In this document: in pieces, positions 7,371-18,181 of the stretch
How the letters are laid out: every line of letters begins with the position of its first letter
How positions within the stretch are numbered: the stretch's first letter is position 1
From: Bacteriovoracaceae bacterium
GTDB lineage: Bacteria > Bdellovibrionota > Bacteriovoracia > Bacteriovoracales > Bacteriovoracaceae
DNA: 64,000 nucleotides
NCBI GenBank assembly: GCA_018675575.1
Contig: JABGXW010000075.1
Location: 1-64,000, forward strand
Reading direction: 5' to 3'
Made by a program: the position numbers and the translations under genes
Notes under the pieces: generated by a model
Told to the model about the DNA's origin: nothing
Seen by the model: the letters and a program-made list of their open reading frames with translations, nothing else
Databases searched by the model: none

Positions 7371-9251
7371 TTAACTTCTTCTCTGCTGACCAGTCAAGGC
7401 TTCATAAATCTTTTTATGCGTGAATGGTTTATAAATGTAGGCATCAACTATTTCTTTGATTAATTCTTCTTTTTCTTTGGAGTAACTTGCAGTAATACCA
7501 CCTGTAACAACAAAGTACCTTGTTTTACCAAATGGAAGTTTCTTCGCTTTTTGTATAAATTTATCACCAGACATTTTTGGCATAGTCATATCTGTACAAA
7601 TGTAATCATATTTCTGCTTTTTAACTAGGGCAAGAGCAGAATCTCCATCGTCAGCCCAGCTAACCTTAAGTCCCATATCTGAAAGGTAATTAACTAGTAG
7701 CTCTCTAACCCCTTTTTCATCATCTACCACTAGAGCTGACCCTGATAAAGAAAAGTCTTTTAAATCTTCTCTACTCTCTTTTGTGATAGATAAATTAGAT
7801 TCGGTCGTTTTATTAAGTGGAAAAAATAATGAGAAACTCGAGCCTATGTCAATTTCAGTATCAACCTTAATAAAACCATTCATTTCTTCCACAATTTTTT
7901 TTAAAATACTGAGACCAATACCAACACCTTTTCCTATTTCTTTTGTTGTGTAAAAAGAATCAAAAATATGAATTTCTACTTCCTGCGGAATTCCTACACC
8001 ATTGTCAGAAACGCATATGACAATATTACTATCAAGTTTTCTCGTTGTTATTTTGATAGTAGGAAAATTAAGATCCTCAACAGCGTCTTTTGCATTTGAT
8101 AGAAGAATCATTAACATTTGTTGAAACTTTCCAGAATTCCCTCGCACATGGTAATTCTGTTCGCTTAAATCTATCTCTAGATTAATACCCTGATTTTCAT
8201 ACATCATGCTAACTAATAGGATTGTTTTACGAATTAGTTCATGTAAATTAATAATTTCATCATTGCTAGGGTCTGTTCTTGAATAAGTCCTTAAGCTTTC
8301 AACGATACCCTCAATGCGGTCATGAGCAATTTCTTGTCTCAATATTATTTTTTTAATACTTTCTGTTAAAACACCACGATTTTCAAGTTTTAATTTTAGA
8401 TGTTTTAAATTTCCAATTGCGATTGTTAATGGATTTCTTATTTCATGACCAACCCCCGATGCAAGTTGTCCTATTGCTGCAAACTTTGCATTTATAATGG
8501 CCTTGTGTTTTTGGCCTATGATATCTTTTTCTTGTGATGTAATAAGATTACCAACTATAAGATTCATCTCATTCATAGTCGCCACCAGAAAGTCTAGTTC
8601 ATTTTTAGATTGGTGATCTAATTTATTCAGCTTTATGAGCTTTTTATATTCCTGTCCGACATTAGTATCTATCTTCTTTTTTAGTAACTCCTCATAGAAT
8701 CTTGTAATCTTTTTTAGATGTCGGACAACATGAAAATTAAATATAAACATGATTATAAATGAAACAAGAAATGTCTTAACTCCTTGAGTTGTAAAGAAAA
8801 AGATTAGTTTCTTTTGAAGTCTTTTTTCCATATATTGTTGAGTTGCATAGATTATTAGTTTTCCTAGAAAGACCCTTTTAATTCCGTTCCTGTAATATAA
8901 TTCGTATTTTCTTGAAACAATGCTTACCTGCTTAACACCCATTTCTTTTACATCTGAGATGATGTTACTATTTTCGTCTGTAATTACCGCACGCACAAAC
9001 GGTCGAATTTGTAGAAGGCCTTTCGCTTGAAAATTTACTCTTTCGTCATCAATTTCATATAAAGACTTTACCAGACCAGGGATTGATGTTTTTGAAATCT
9101 GTTCGAACGTTAATTCAAGGTCATTCAATTCTGAGTTATATTCAAGATAAAAAGATATACCTGTAAAAAAAGCAGTCGCAATAGAGCTCGTCATTAATAT
9201 TTTTATCAATAGCAACTTAGCTATTTTTTGATTTTTTATAATGCTGTTCAT
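7371..9251 (-). CDS. Membrane-bound hybrid histidine kinase with C-terminal receiver
   Basis: A 626-residue sensor kinase. Two membrane segments (about 12-34 and 150-174) flank a periplasmic sensor region of about 115 residues with no recognised fold. The H box is GVGHEIRNP with phospho-acceptor H269; the N box has N386; G boxes are DNGVGIP and GKGVGIGLS. A receiver domain follows from about 505, with acidic pair D510-D511, phospho-acceptor D554 (CTDMTMP) and a YKPF lysine. No Hpt or DNA-binding output domain is present. A stand-alone Hpt gene lies divergently 265 bases away and is the natural relay partner. Confidence 0.93.
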   Translation of the reverse strand: MNSIIKNQKIAKLLLIKILMTSSIATAFFTGISFYLEYNSELNDLELTFEQISKTSIPGLVKSLYEIDDERVNFQAKGLLQIRPFVRAVITDENSNIISDVKEMGVKQVSIVSRKYELYYRNGIKRVFLGKLIIYATQQYMEKRLQKKLIFFFTTQGVKTFLVSFIIMFIFNFHVVRHLKKITRFYEELLKKKIDTNVGQEYKKLIKLNKLDHQSKNELDFLVATMNEMNLIVGNLITSQEKDIIGQKHKAIINAKFAAIGQLASGVGHEIRNPLTIAIGNLKHLKLKLENRGVLTESIKKIILRQEIAHDRIEGIVESLRTYSRTDPSNDEIINLHELIRKTILLVSMMYENQGINLEIDLSEQNYHVRGNSGKFQQMLMILLSNAKDAVEDLNFPTIKITTRKLDSNIVICVSDNGVGIPQEVEIHIFDSFYTTKEIGKGVGIGLSILKKIVEEMNGFIKVDTEIDIGSSFSLFFPLNKTTESNLSITKESREDLKDFSLSGSALVVDDEKGVRELLVNYLSDMGLKVSWADDGDSALALVKKQKYDYICTDMTMPKMSGDKFIQKAKKLPFGKTRYFVVTGGITASYSKEKEELIKEIVDAYIYKPFTHKKIYEALTGQQRRS

Positions 9252-9516
9252 AAGAAAATTGCCTTTATTATTTCAGTAAAAAGAATTTAAAAATTTCTTC
9301 TCGGTTTTTTGGCTTGTATGGTTATGATAAATCCCAATGAAAAATAATAAATATAATCCGAACTAATTTTCTGCATTTATTATAATGTATCGTTTCTGGA
9401 ATCAAGTCAAGGGGAGGGTAGATGTGGAAGAAAAGTTGATTTTTGAACTGTGTTAATACGTACATTTACATTGCTAGTAATTTAAATATGTATTACAATA
9501 AACTTCAGGAGTTCAG
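9252..9516. other. Divergent control region of kinase and Hpt genes
   Basis: 265 AT-rich bases separate the two divergent phosphorelay genes. Apart from the candidate Hpt promoter near 9471-9499, the notable item is a purine-rich patch (AAGGGGAGGGTAG at about 9410). No gene or strong hairpin was seen. Confidence 0.4.
9471..9499 (+). promoter_or_regulatory. Candidate sigma70-type promoter for the Hpt gene
   Basis: TTGCTA (9471-9476) and TACAAT (9494-9499) are separated by exactly 17 bases. The predicted start of RNA lies close to the AGGAG at 9506-9510, so the leader would be very short. That closeness is the main doubt. Confidence 0.4.
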
Positions 9517-9876
9517 TTGACATCCCTTAATGATAAAAAAATATTTTCATCAAAACAATTGGATAGTATCGTCGAAATCGACTTAGAGCTGGCCAAAGAA
9601 ATAGTCAAAAATGTTTTGTCAAACTTTCCTAAACAAATTGAGAAATTAAACCATTCACTAAAAGATAAAGATTTCGATAATTTAAATTTTACAGGTCATT
9701 CTCTCAAGAATGACTCGGGAAATGTTGGAGGGGAAAAACTGCAATATTTATCTGAACAGCTTGAACAAAGCTCTAAAAATGATGACTATGATACTTGTTC
9801 TGTTCTGACCCAAAAAATTGAAATCGAAGTAATACGACTTGTCTCCGAATTGAAAAATTATATTTCAAAATTATAA
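9517..9876 (+). CDS. Single-domain Hpt phosphotransfer protein
   Basis: A 119-residue all-helical histidine phosphotransfer protein with the motif GHSLKNDSGNVG, in which H61 is the predicted phospho-acceptor and K64 and G69 are the usual neighbours. Such proteins carry phosphate from a hybrid kinase receiver to a response regulator. It is divergent from a hybrid kinase that lacks its own Hpt domain, which supports a relay. The start is TTG, chosen because AGGAG lies six bases upstream and no better ATG precedes the conserved region. No response regulator gene is nearby. Confidence 0.85.
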   Translation: MTSLNDKKIFSSKQLDSIVEIDLELAKEIVKNVLSNFPKQIEKLNHSLKDKDFDNLNFTGHSLKNDSGNVGGEKLQYLSEQLEQSSKNDDYDTCSVLTQKIEIEVIRLVSELKNYISKL

Positions 9877-10091
9877 TTATTAGTTCGAAAAATTTAGTCT
9901 CCATGTAGATGAGGTTATAAATTGAAGATCATAACTTCTAAACTGTTATCTGGTCAATTTTAATACCTATCTTGCTGATTAAAGATTCAAGAAACTCTTT
10001 TTTATATTTCGATATGAATAAATGTATAATAAATAAACGTCAACTTATGATATAATTGATATATTAATAACTATTAAATTAACCTGATAAT

Positions 10092-10778
10092 ATGAAAAAA
10101 GTTGCGATTGCTGTTTTTGTAAAAACACCAGAACTTACCCCATGTAAGACTAGGCTCGCTGTAGATCTGGGACAAGAAAATGCTCATGAATTTTATATCG
10201 AATCAATTAAAATTACTCAAAAGTTAATCCAACAAATAACTCATAAAAGTTTTTACATCGATCCATATTTTGCTGTTGCTGAGAGAGAAGGAATGGATTC
10301 CCCCCGATGGAATGCTTTCCATAGAGTATATCAAGGGGAAGGCAAGCTAGGAGATAGATTAGCCAATGTCTATGAAGAATTAATAATAAAATATGATACT
10401 GTCATTTTTTTAGGCGCTGATTGTCCACATATAAAAAGTGATGTACTTTATTCTGCTGTTGATCACTTTTTATCTCGACCGGAACAATTTGTTCTAGGCA
10501 AGTCTCTAGACGGGGGATTTTATATTTTTGGTGGATCATGCCGGCTATTTTCTGAGATTTGGACCTCTATTGAGTACAGTCAATCCGATACTGCTGAAAA
10601 ACTAGTAAACTCTTTGGGTAAAATTGGTAAGGTTAAATATCTCGAAGAAAGCTTCGATATTGACCTCTTAACGGACTTAGAGAAATATAAATTTATCAAC
10701 AAAAACAAATTAAATAAAACACAATTAAAATTTATTTCTTGGGTAAACAAAGAGTTTTTAAATAAAGAAAAAAACTAG
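10092..10778 (+). CDS. DUF2064 / TIGR04282 family glycosyltransferase-like protein
   Basis: This 228-residue protein matches the rSAM/selenodomain-associated transferase 1 group, a nucleotide-diphospho-sugar transferase fold. Landmarks are the N-terminal FVKTPELTPCKTRL (the usual PGxxKTRL loop), GKLGDRL, FLGADCPHI for the metal/nucleotide aspartate, and LGKSLDGGFYIFG. Substrate is unknown. It appears to be a single-gene unit, with AT-rich spacers of 215 bases before and 94 after in which I see no other gene. Confidence 0.85.
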   Translation: MKKVAIAVFVKTPELTPCKTRLAVDLGQENAHEFYIESIKITQKLIQQITHKSFYIDPYFAVAEREGMDSPRWNAFHRVYQGEGKLGDRLANVYEELIIKYDTVIFLGADCPHIKSDVLYSAVDHFLSRPEQFVLGKSLDGGFYIFGGSCRLFSEIWTSIEYSQSDTAEKLVNSLGKIGKVKYLEESFDIDLLTDLEKYKFINKNKLNKTQLKFISWVNKEFLNKEKN

Positions 10779-10872
10779 TTCCAAGTACAAGAGAGATGAT
10801 TAATAAAGCCTATGCTTGCATTAGCTATGTTCAACCAAAACCTTGTCTTTTATATCTATTTCGAGCTCATCT

Positions 10873-13209
10873 TTATTCGTTTATCTGCTTCTGAAACGTC
10901 AGCGGGTCTGTAGTAGGAAGTTTACAAACTCCTGATTTACAGACATAGGCAGTCACTTTATCGTTGAAAATAACTTTATCAGTCAACAAAGGTATTACTT
11001 CTCTATGTTCTTCTTGCTCTGTTCCTTGCTCCACAATTGATATTACTTTATTTGGAAGAAATGTTTTTCTAAGAATATGTGAAATTGCTGAAGACTGATA
11101 TTCTTTATTAGGTGGAACTAATATTATTATTTCTTTCGCAGTCTTTAGAAGAAAATCTAATGCTAATAATAATTCCGACAATTCCATTGGGTTTTTTGAT
11201 AAACTATTAGACATGTATTTAAAAAGGGACATCGCCGTCTTTCGATATTTATCATTTGTAGTAAATTTATTTAAACGCAAAAGGTTTAAGGCCGCAACAG
11301 AATTACCTGAAGGTTCTGCTCCGTCATATGCCGGTTTCTCGCGCGCTAATAGTTTTTCATGATCATGTGAGGTCATATAAAAACCACCGTTCTTTTTATC
11401 TTCAAAATACTTTTCTAGACTTTCATTCAGAGTAATAGATCTTCTCAGCCAGATAAGATCACTTGTTGCATGATATAAATCTAAATAGGCAGCAATTACA
11501 AATGCATAATCATCCAGATAGGCATTGAACTTAGCTTCTCCTCCGCTAAATGACCCTTTATATGTTCTATAGAGTCTTCCCTTATTTTGTAATTTGAGCC
11601 AAATGAACTCACCAGCTTTGATCGCTGTATTGATATACTTTTTGTTGTTTAATATAAACCCAACCTGTGCGAATGCCGAAATCATTAATCCATTCCAGGA
11701 GGTGAGTATTTTGTCATCTCTGATGGGGGGAGGTCTTCTGTTCCTCTCAAGATAGAGTTTTTCTTTAATACTAGCTCTTAACACAATTTGACTTACATTT
11801 GTAATTTTAGAATTTGAAACATTAAGAATAGAACGGCCATGTTCAAAATTACCTATTTCCTTAACATTATAATGTTGACTCATAAACTTTACTTCATCTG
11901 GCTTAAGAAATTCGTTTAATTCTTTAGGTGTCCAAGTATAATAATAACCTTCTTCCTGATGACCCTTGGGGCCGATACTATCGGCATCCATTGCAGAATA
12001 AAAAGCTCCAGCTGAAGAAGTCATATCTCGAATAATGTAATCTAAAATCTCTTCGGAAATTCTTTTAAAAAATGAATCTTTTGTTACTTGATAAGCTTCA
12101 ATATAAGCGACAGCTAAAAGAGCATTGTCATAAAGCATTTTCTCAAAATGTGGTACTAACCATTTCTTATCTGTAGAGTAGCGATGGAATCCACCTGCTA
12201 CATGGTCATACATTCCACCATTCGCCATCTTTTTTAAAGTCAGAGTGATCATGTGGGTTAATTTCTTGTCTCGTTGATTATTTGTCGAAGATGAAATCTG
12301 TCTTAGCAAGAATTTAATAGGAAGAGAGCTTGGGAATTTTGGGACCCTATTTAATCCTCCTTCTTTAAAGTCAAACATTTTTTTGTAATAATTAATTGCT
12401 GAATCTAAAATATTATTTGTAAGTTTATAGTTTGATGTCGCTCCATTTTGCTCTAGGTTTTTTGAGATGATATCAGTAAGTTTATCAGAAGATTCTTTTA
12501 CTTTAAGAGGGTAATCATTAAAAACTTTCTTCAAGCGTTTGAGCATAGTTAAAAAACCTGTTCGCGTTCCGCGATCACCATCTCTTGCTGGTAAATAAGT
12601 TGCTCCGTAAAAGGGTTTTTTGGTTTCTGATAGCCAGACTGACATTGGCCAACCTCCGCTGCCAGTCAGGGCCTGTACTGCTGACATATAGATAGCGTCT
12701 ACATCAGGTCTCTCTTCTCTATCAACTTTTATAGCGATGTAGTTTTCATTGAGGTATCTCGCTATTTCTATATCTTCAAAGGATTCCTCTTCCATCACAT
12801 GACACCAGTGACATGTGGAATAACCTATACTTAAAAATATCGGTCGCTTCAACTTCTTGGCCATTTCAAAAGCTTCTGTTCCCCAGGGATACCAATTAAC
12901 AGGATTGTGGGCATGCTGAAGGAGATAGGGACTTGTTTCTAGAAATAATCTATTTGTATAAGTCGCTTGGCCGTTTTTCAATCGGTGTTTAGTGCGAGGA
13001 ATGTAATATTTTTGAATTGAGTTATATTTATCCTTAAGCTTTGTTGCTAATGATGAATTGTATTTCTTGGCCCCTGGTTGTGACTTGTGTTGCAGTAAAT
13101 TTTTTGTGGTTGCCGCATTACTTTTAATTTGATTTCGACAGCCAATAGCGACAAAGAGAGTTAAAAGTAGCGAGAGATACGAGGTAAATTTAGAATTCAT
13201 TTTTTTCAT
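10873..13209 (-). CDS. DUF255 thioredoxin-fold/six-hairpin lipoprotein (YyaL/SSP411-like)
   Basis: A 778-residue protein. A signal peptide ends at a lipobox-like AIGC (C24), so it is probably a lipoprotein, unlike most cytoplasmic family members. The thioredoxin-like domain (about 85-260) has the family motif [12 protein letters not shown] with C133 and C136. The remainder is an (alpha/alpha)6 barrel similar to N-acylglucosamine 2-epimerase, with [11 protein letters not shown] and [13 protein letters not shown] motifs. The C-terminus has another CKSGVC pair. Family members are called thioredoxin domain-containing proteins, and their reaction is not established. It appears monocistronic. Confidence 0.9.
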   Translation of the reverse strand: MKKMNSKFTSYLSLLLTLFVAIGCRNQIKSNAATTKNLLQHKSQPGAKKYNSSLATKLKDKYNSIQKYYIPRTKHRLKNGQATYTNRLFLETSPYLLQHAHNPVNWYPWGTEAFEMAKKLKRPIFLSIGYSTCHWCHVMEEESFEDIEIARYLNENYIAIKVDREERPDVDAIYMSAVQALTGSGGWPMSVWLSETKKPFYGATYLPARDGDRGTRTGFLTMLKRLKKVFNDYPLKVKESSDKLTDIISKNLEQNGATSNYKLTNNILDSAINYYKKMFDFKEGGLNRVPKFPSSLPIKFLLRQISSSTNNQRDKKLTHMITLTLKKMANGGMYDHVAGGFHRYSTDKKWLVPHFEKMLYDNALLAVAYIEAYQVTKDSFFKRISEEILDYIIRDMTSSAGAFYSAMDADSIGPKGHQEEGYYYTWTPKELNEFLKPDEVKFMSQHYNVKEIGNFEHGRSILNVSNSKITNVSQIVLRASIKEKLYLERNRRPPPIRDDKILTSWNGLMISAFAQVGFILNNKKYINTAIKAGEFIWLKLQNKGRLYRTYKGSFSGGEAKFNAYLDDYAFVIAAYLDLYHATSDLIWLRRSITLNESLEKYFEDKKNGGFYMTSHDHEKLLAREKPAYDGAEPSGNSVAALNLLRLNKFTTNDKYRKTAMSLFKYMSNSLSKNPMELSELLLALDFLLKTAKEIIILVPPNKEYQSSAISHILRKTFLPNKVISIVEQGTEQEEHREVIPLLTDKVIFNDKVTAYVCKSGVCKLPTTDPLTFQKQINE

Positions 13210-13296
13210 ATGATATTATATTACCGGAAATAAAATATCCTTGAAAACCATTTAATATTTATTTCCTTGTCGATGCAGTAGAAGTAATCTTATAAA

Positions 13297-14955
13297 TTAA
13301 ACATGAGCTTCTGCAACATTTTGAGCATGAGATCTAATCTTTCTAATTGCCACCACCATATCTGAATATGTAAGAGAAGACAGGGGGTCTAATTTTCCTT
13401 TTGCAACTCTATCAAGATGCACTTTTCTAATTGCCTGTGCTTTAAGCCTAAGCTCTTCTGACTTCCTATGAACAACAGTGAGGTCTATTGAGTAGGTTGA
13501 TTTGATATTATTGGCAATATTGTCATAAAAATCCTTTACCTCATCATAAAATTTGAAAAAGTTTTCCTTTCCTTCTCCTGATAAGACATCAGAAAGAGCA
13601 GATCTTTCAGTGTATTTTGCCAGTCTATCGATGTAATCTGCGATAGATTCAAGTTCATCTGCTACTCTCATCAGGGACTGGGCCAATTGAGATTCTTCAG
13701 TGGTAAGGCTATTTTCAGAAAGTTTGATTAAGAATACTGTGATTTCTTTTTGAATATTATCAGTAATTTGTTCATAGTCATTAATTTTGATGAGTACATC
13801 AGAAGGGTGTTGTTCCGTTTTCTGATTTAATAAGTCACCAACCAAAAGATACATTCTATCAATAATATCTTTTAGTTTGTCAATTTGAGCTTCTGCCTGG
13901 GCAAATGCTGTTGCGGGAATAAGGTCTTTGGGGTCCCCGAGAACAACAAGGTGATGCTCTTCTTTTTGTCCTTGATCAGGAGTTATCTTAGTGACAAAAT
14001 TTGCTAACTTATAGAGGAAGGGCAGGAAGAGAAGAGTCGCTGTGACATTAAAAACAGTATGCCCGGAAGCTATATGCACTGCTATATTTGTAAAGTCGCC
14101 ATTGGCATTTGAAACTGCTGGGTCTCCTGGAATAAGCCAATCTATGAATTCTATATAAAATGGGAAGAAACAAAATATAATAAACACTCCAAGTAAGTTG
14201 AAGATAGCATGGGCCCTTGCAGCTCTTCTTGCTGTTATGTTAGCACCTACTGCAGCTAGTAAAGCAGTTATAGTAGTACCTATATTCTCACCAAGAACCA
14301 AGGCCGCTGCGGTATGAAATTGAATAACACCAGAGGTCGCCAAAGCAATTGTTATGCCTAACATTGCTGAAGAAGATTGAATAACCATTGTAAAAATACA
14401 CCCGACTGTAATACAGGCAGCATAAGATCCATAATTTTGTTCAGAAAAATAAGAAATAAGGTCTAAGAATTCGGGCATACTACGCAGGGGTTTAAATGCA
14501 CCTGACATGATTTTTAAGCCAAAGAAAATCATACCAGTGGCAAAAATTATTTTCCCTATCTGCCTAAGCTTATGGGATTTTGCAAATATAAAAGGAAAGC
14601 TACCTATAGCAATAAGTAGGAGTCCATATTTTCCAACTTGAATTGAAATAATCCAACCTGTGATAGTGGTCCCTATGTTGGCACCGAAAATAACTCCGAT
14701 AGCCTGAGTTAAATTCATCAAACCAGCATTTACAAATCCAACAACCATAACTGTTGTGACAGAAGAGGATTGAACAATCATTGTAACAATTATTCCAACT
14801 AGAACGGAGTACACTCTGTGCTTTGTAATCGTATTAATGGTTCTCTTAATGACATCCCCAGCTGCAGACTGCAAAGCTTCACTCATGGATTTCATGCCAA
14901 AGAAGAAAATCCCTAATCCGCCAAGCACTGTATAACTCATTTCAAATGGACTCAT
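13297..14955 (-). CDS. Na/Pi cotransporter family protein with PhoU-like domain
   Basis: A 552-residue inner-membrane protein with two inverted Na/Pi-cotransport repeats. Their QSSS signatures are visible in VQSSSVTTVMVVGF (about 62) and IQSSSAMLGITIA (about 193), each followed by a GANIGTT or GENIGTT element. Residues about 340-540 form a soluble helical PhoU-like domain. The NptA/YjbB group exports or imports phosphate with sodium. The protein is divergent from isocitrate dehydrogenase across 209 bases, where no further gene is seen. Confidence 0.92.
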   Translation of the reverse strand: MSPFEMSYTVLGGLGIFFFGMKSMSEALQSAAGDVIKRTINTITKHRVYSVLVGIIVTMIVQSSSVTTVMVVGFVNAGLMNLTQAIGVIFGANIGTTITGWIISIQVGKYGLLLIAIGSFPFIFAKSHKLRQIGKIIFATGMIFFGLKIMSGAFKPLRSMPEFLDLISYFSEQNYGSYAACITVGCIFTMVIQSSSAMLGITIALATSGVIQFHTAAALVLGENIGTTITALLAAVGANITARRAARAHAIFNLLGVFIIFCFFPFYIEFIDWLIPGDPAVSNANGDFTNIAVHIASGHTVFNVTATLLFLPFLYKLANFVTKITPDQGQKEEHHLVVLGDPKDLIPATAFAQAEAQIDKLKDIIDRMYLLVGDLLNQKTEQHPSDVLIKINDYEQITDNIQKEITVFLIKLSENSLTTEESQLAQSLMRVADELESIADYIDRLAKYTERSALSDVLSGEGKENFFKFYDEVKDFYDNIANNIKSTYSIDLTVVHRKSEELRLKAQAIRKVHLDRVAKGKLDPLSSLTYSDMVVAIRKIRSHAQNVAEAHV

Positions 14956-15164
14956 GCATATTTCCTTGGAAACATTAAATTGTTCTTACGGAAATATAAG
15001 AAATTATTTAATTCTTGGCCAGATTAGTTTACTCAAAATAAAGATTTATCTTAACGGATTTTGCAGATAGTCATTGCAACGCATTTCCCATTTATCTAAG
15101 AAGCTATTTAATATATTCTAATTTACTATTAATAGATGTTAATTTAGATGCAGCTGGAGCTACG

Positions 15165-17390
15165 ATGACAATAAAAAGAAAAATTATTTACACCAAAACT
15201 GATGAGGCGCCCGCTTTAGCAACATATTCATTTCTGCCTATTGTGCAAGGATTTACTGCCACAGCTGATATTGATGTTGAAACAAGAGATATATCGTTAG
15301 CTGCAAGAATCTTATGTCAATTTCCTGAAAACTTGTCTTCAGATCAGAAAGTTCCAGATACATTGGCTGAATTGGGTTTATTGGCCAAAAAGCCTGAAGC
15401 AAATATTATCAAGCTTCCAAATATTTCTGCGTCTATACCACAACTGAAAGAAGCTTTGAAAGAACTTCAGGATCATGGATACAAATTACCTGACTTCCCA
15501 GAGGAATTAAATTCTGAAAAAGATAAGAAGGTAAGAGCAAAATATTCGAAGGTTTTAGGATCAGCTGTTAATCCTGTCCTGCGTGAAGGAAATTCTGATA
15601 GAAGAGTTGCGGCGCCAGTAAAACAATATGCGAAAGATAACCCACACATTATGGGTGAATGGAAATCTGATTCTAGATCACACGTTGCGCATATGTCAGA
15701 AGGGGACTTTTACTCCAGTGAACAATCTGTTGTAATAGATTCGGCTACTGATGTAAAAATTGAGTTTATAGATATCAATGGTACTTCAAAACTACTAAAA
15801 GAACCCATTCCATTGCTTGCTGGCGAAGTAATTGATGGATCAAGAATGAGAGTTTCATCCTTAAGAAAATATTTAGAAAAAGAAATTCAAGCTGCAAAAT
15901 CTGAAGATTTACTCTTATCCTTGCACATGAAAGCTACAATGATGAAAGTATCTGACCCCATTATCTTCGGAGAAGCAGTTAAAGTCTATTACAAAGATGT
16001 CTTTGAAAAATATGTCTCTACTTTTGAAGAACTAGGTGTTGATTCTAGAAATGGCATTGGAGATGTTTACATTAAAATCCAATCATTACCAGCAGAATTG
16101 AAAACAGAGGTAGAAACTGCGCTGATGGCCTGTTATGACTCAAGACCGCAATTGGCCATGGTAAATTCAGATAAGGGAATAACTAATCTTCATGTTCCTT
16201 CAGATGTTATTATTGATGCATCTATGCCGGCAACAATTAGAACTTCAGGGCAAATGTGGGGCTTAGATGGTAAATTACATGATACAAAAGCATTAATTCC
16301 TGACAGATGCTACGCAGGAATTTACCAAGAAACGATTAATTTTTGTAAAGAATACGGGGCCTTTGACGTGAAGACGATGGGAAATGTTTCAAATGTTGGG
16401 CTAATGGCGCAAAAAGCTGAAGAGTATGGATCTCATGATAAAACTTTTTGGATTGAGGCTAAAGGATTAGTGAAAGTATCTGACTCAACTGGAAATGTTC
16501 TAATTGAACATGATGTAGAAGAAGGAGATATCTGGAGGATGTGTCAAACCAAGGATGAAGCGATTCGTGATTGGGTTAAACTTGGAATAAATCGAGCAAA
16601 ATCAACTGGAAACTCAGCTGTATTTTGGTTAGATGAAAATAGAGCACACGATAGAAGTCTGATCAATAAAGTAAATGTATATTTAGAAGATCACGATACA
16701 AGTGGATTAGATATTAAGATTCTTTCTCCTATTGAGGCAATAAAATTTACTCTGGAAAGGGTTAAAAATGGAACTGACACTATTTCAATAACTGGAAATG
16801 TATTAAGAGATTATCTAACTGACCTTTTTCCAATTCTTGAGCTGGGAACGAGTGCGAAAATGTTATCAATTGTTCCATTGCTCGCTGGAGGAGGATTGTT
16901 TGAAACTGGAGCGGGAGGGTCTGCTCCAAAGCATGTCCAACAATTTTCTGCAGAAAATCATTTGAGATGGGATTCTCTTGGTGAGTTCTTAGCTTTATCT
17001 GTATCTCTTGAAGACTTAGGAGAGAAGAACAAAAATTTGAAAGCCTTAATATTAGCTAAAGCATTAGATAGCGCTAATGATAAATTTTTGAAAACGAATA
17101 AGTCTCCATCTCGTAAAGTTGGAGAATTAGATAATCGAGGGAGCCATTTTTATTTGGCCATGTACTGGGCTGAAGCTCTTGCTAATCAATCTGAAAATGA
17201 AGAGTTGAAAAATAGATTTGCATTGATTTCACAAAAGCTCATCGAAAATGAGACGAAGATATTATCGGAATTAAATTCTGTTCAAGGGGCTCCTGTTGAT
17301 ATGGGCGGCTATTATGATCCATGTCGAGAGAAGTTGTCGGCAGCGATGAGACCAAGCCAGACATTTAATGATATTTTAAGGTCTATTTAA
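15165..17390 (+). CDS. icd: NADP-dependent isocitrate dehydrogenase, monomeric type
   Basis: The 741-residue length and sequence match the monomeric (type II) enzyme, not the common 45-kDa dimer. It catalyses oxidative decarboxylation of isocitrate to 2-oxoglutarate with NADP in the TCA cycle. Recognisable blocks are [20 protein letters not shown] at the N-terminus, [14 protein letters not shown] (substrate-binding serine and arginines), [20 protein letters not shown], and [10 protein letters not shown] near the C-terminus. The gene stands alone; the next gene converges on it 71 bases downstream. Confidence 0.96.
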   Translation: MTIKRKIIYTKTDEAPALATYSFLPIVQGFTATADIDVETRDISLAARILCQFPENLSSDQKVPDTLAELGLLAKKPEANIIKLPNISASIPQLKEALKELQDHGYKLPDFPEELNSEKDKKVRAKYSKVLGSAVNPVLREGNSDRRVAAPVKQYAKDNPHIMGEWKSDSRSHVAHMSEGDFYSSEQSVVIDSATDVKIEFIDINGTSKLLKEPIPLLAGEVIDGSRMRVSSLRKYLEKEIQAAKSEDLLLSLHMKATMMKVSDPIIFGEAVKVYYKDVFEKYVSTFEELGVDSRNGIGDVYIKIQSLPAELKTEVETALMACYDSRPQLAMVNSDKGITNLHVPSDVIIDASMPATIRTSGQMWGLDGKLHDTKALIPDRCYAGIYQETINFCKEYGAFDVKTMGNVSNVGLMAQKAEEYGSHDKTFWIEAKGLVKVSDSTGNVLIEHDVEEGDIWRMCQTKDEAIRDWVKLGINRAKSTGNSAVFWLDENRAHDRSLINKVNVYLEDHDTSGLDIKILSPIEAIKFTLERVKNGTDTISITGNVLRDYLTDLFPILELGTSAKMLSIVPLLAGGGLFETGAGGSAPKHVQQFSAENHLRWDSLGEFLALSVSLEDLGEKNKNLKALILAKALDSANDKFLKTNKSPSRKVGELDNRGSHFYLAMYWAEALANQSENEELKNRFALISQKLIENETKILSELNSVQGAPVDMGGYYDPCREKLSAAMRPSQTFNDILRSI

Positions 17391-17461
17391 TTAAGGAAGA
17401 TAGATGAATGCAGCGGGAGTGGACAACAGATCTATTTAAAAACCTGTTTTTTAAAGAAAGC

Positions 17462-17935
17462 TTAATCTAACCTAAAAACAATTCTTTTTTGAAACTGCAA
17501 AGGTCTTGTTGTTTCAAAAGTCCAATTTTTGGCAGTCTTGATAACGGATTGATCTAGCACAGTTGATTTACTAGATTGAAGTAGTATCACTTGGTTCACT
17601 TGACCTTGTGAATTTATTGATAGTTTTATTAAAACTTCACCTTCTATGCCTTTCCTAATTGCAATTAAGGGATAAGGAGGAGGAGAATAATTTTTTACAA
17701 TAGAATTAAATCGCCTTAATTTTTGATGCTTATTCTTTCGAACCTTCTGTTCTTTTTTACTTCGTTTAGAAATAGTTTTTAGGGGAGTCTTATTTAAGGG
17801 GCGTTCTCCCTTGACCAAAGTTACAGAAACCCTTGACTGACTCTTTTTACTCATGTCTCTTTCGACTGTCCAGGGTATAAATAACAATGAATGCATGGTC
17901 AGACTTATTAAAATGGCCTTTGGGCTAGAGAGCAT
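17462..17935 (-). CDS. TonB-family energy transducer
   Basis: A 157-residue protein with an N-terminal membrane anchor (about 6-24), a short basic linker (KTPLKTISKRSKKEQKVRK), and a C-terminal TonB domain beginning YSPPPYPLIAIRKGIEGEV and including VLDQSVIKTAKNWTF. TonB proteins carry proton-motive force from ExbBD to outer-membrane receptors. The linker is far shorter than in E. coli TonB and lacks long Pro repeats. No exbB, exbD or receptor gene is in the window, so this may be one of several TonB paralogs. Confidence 0.85.
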   Translation of the reverse strand: MLSSPKAILISLTMHSLLFIPWTVERDMSKKSQSRVSVTLVKGERPLNKTPLKTISKRSKKEQKVRKNKHQKLRRFNSIVKNYSPPPYPLIAIRKGIEGEVLIKLSINSQGQVNQVILLQSSKSTVLDQSVIKTAKNWTFETTRPLQFQKRIVFRLD

Positions 17936-18050
17936 AATTTACAATAACATTATTAACTTTATATTTTATTATTAAATTTTTGTTTATGTATTCTAAAATA
18001 GAATAATAAACTCATTAAACCCGTGGTATTCTCTATACGCAATTATACCC

Positions 18051-18075
18051 CTCAGTGGAACACTGAGTCTTTATT
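18051..18075 (+). terminator. Hairpin with T-rich tail in front of the SH3-protein promoter
   Basis: CTCAGTG (18051-18057) and CACTGAG (18061-18067) form a perfect seven-pair stem with a GAA loop, followed by TCTTTATT. It resembles an intrinsic terminator on the plus strand, but no plus-strand gene lies upstream. It could end a small RNA or insulate the next gene. Confidence 0.45.
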
Positions 18076-18091
18076 CATCATAACGCATAAC

Positions 18092-18120
18092 TTGTAACCT
18101 AATTCTTGTCACTTTATATA
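18092..18120 (+). promoter_or_regulatory. Candidate promoter of the SH3-domain gene
   Basis: TTGTAA (18092-18097) and TATATA (18115-18120) are 17 bases apart, about 60 bases before the ATG at 18182. An AAGGA ribosome site lies just before the start codon. Spacing and placement are good; the -35 is only partly consensus. Confidence 0.5.
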
Positions 18121-18181
18121 AAATAATGTTTCATAGAAGGGCGTTTTTTAAAGCATTTACAATATTTATAAGGATTAATTT

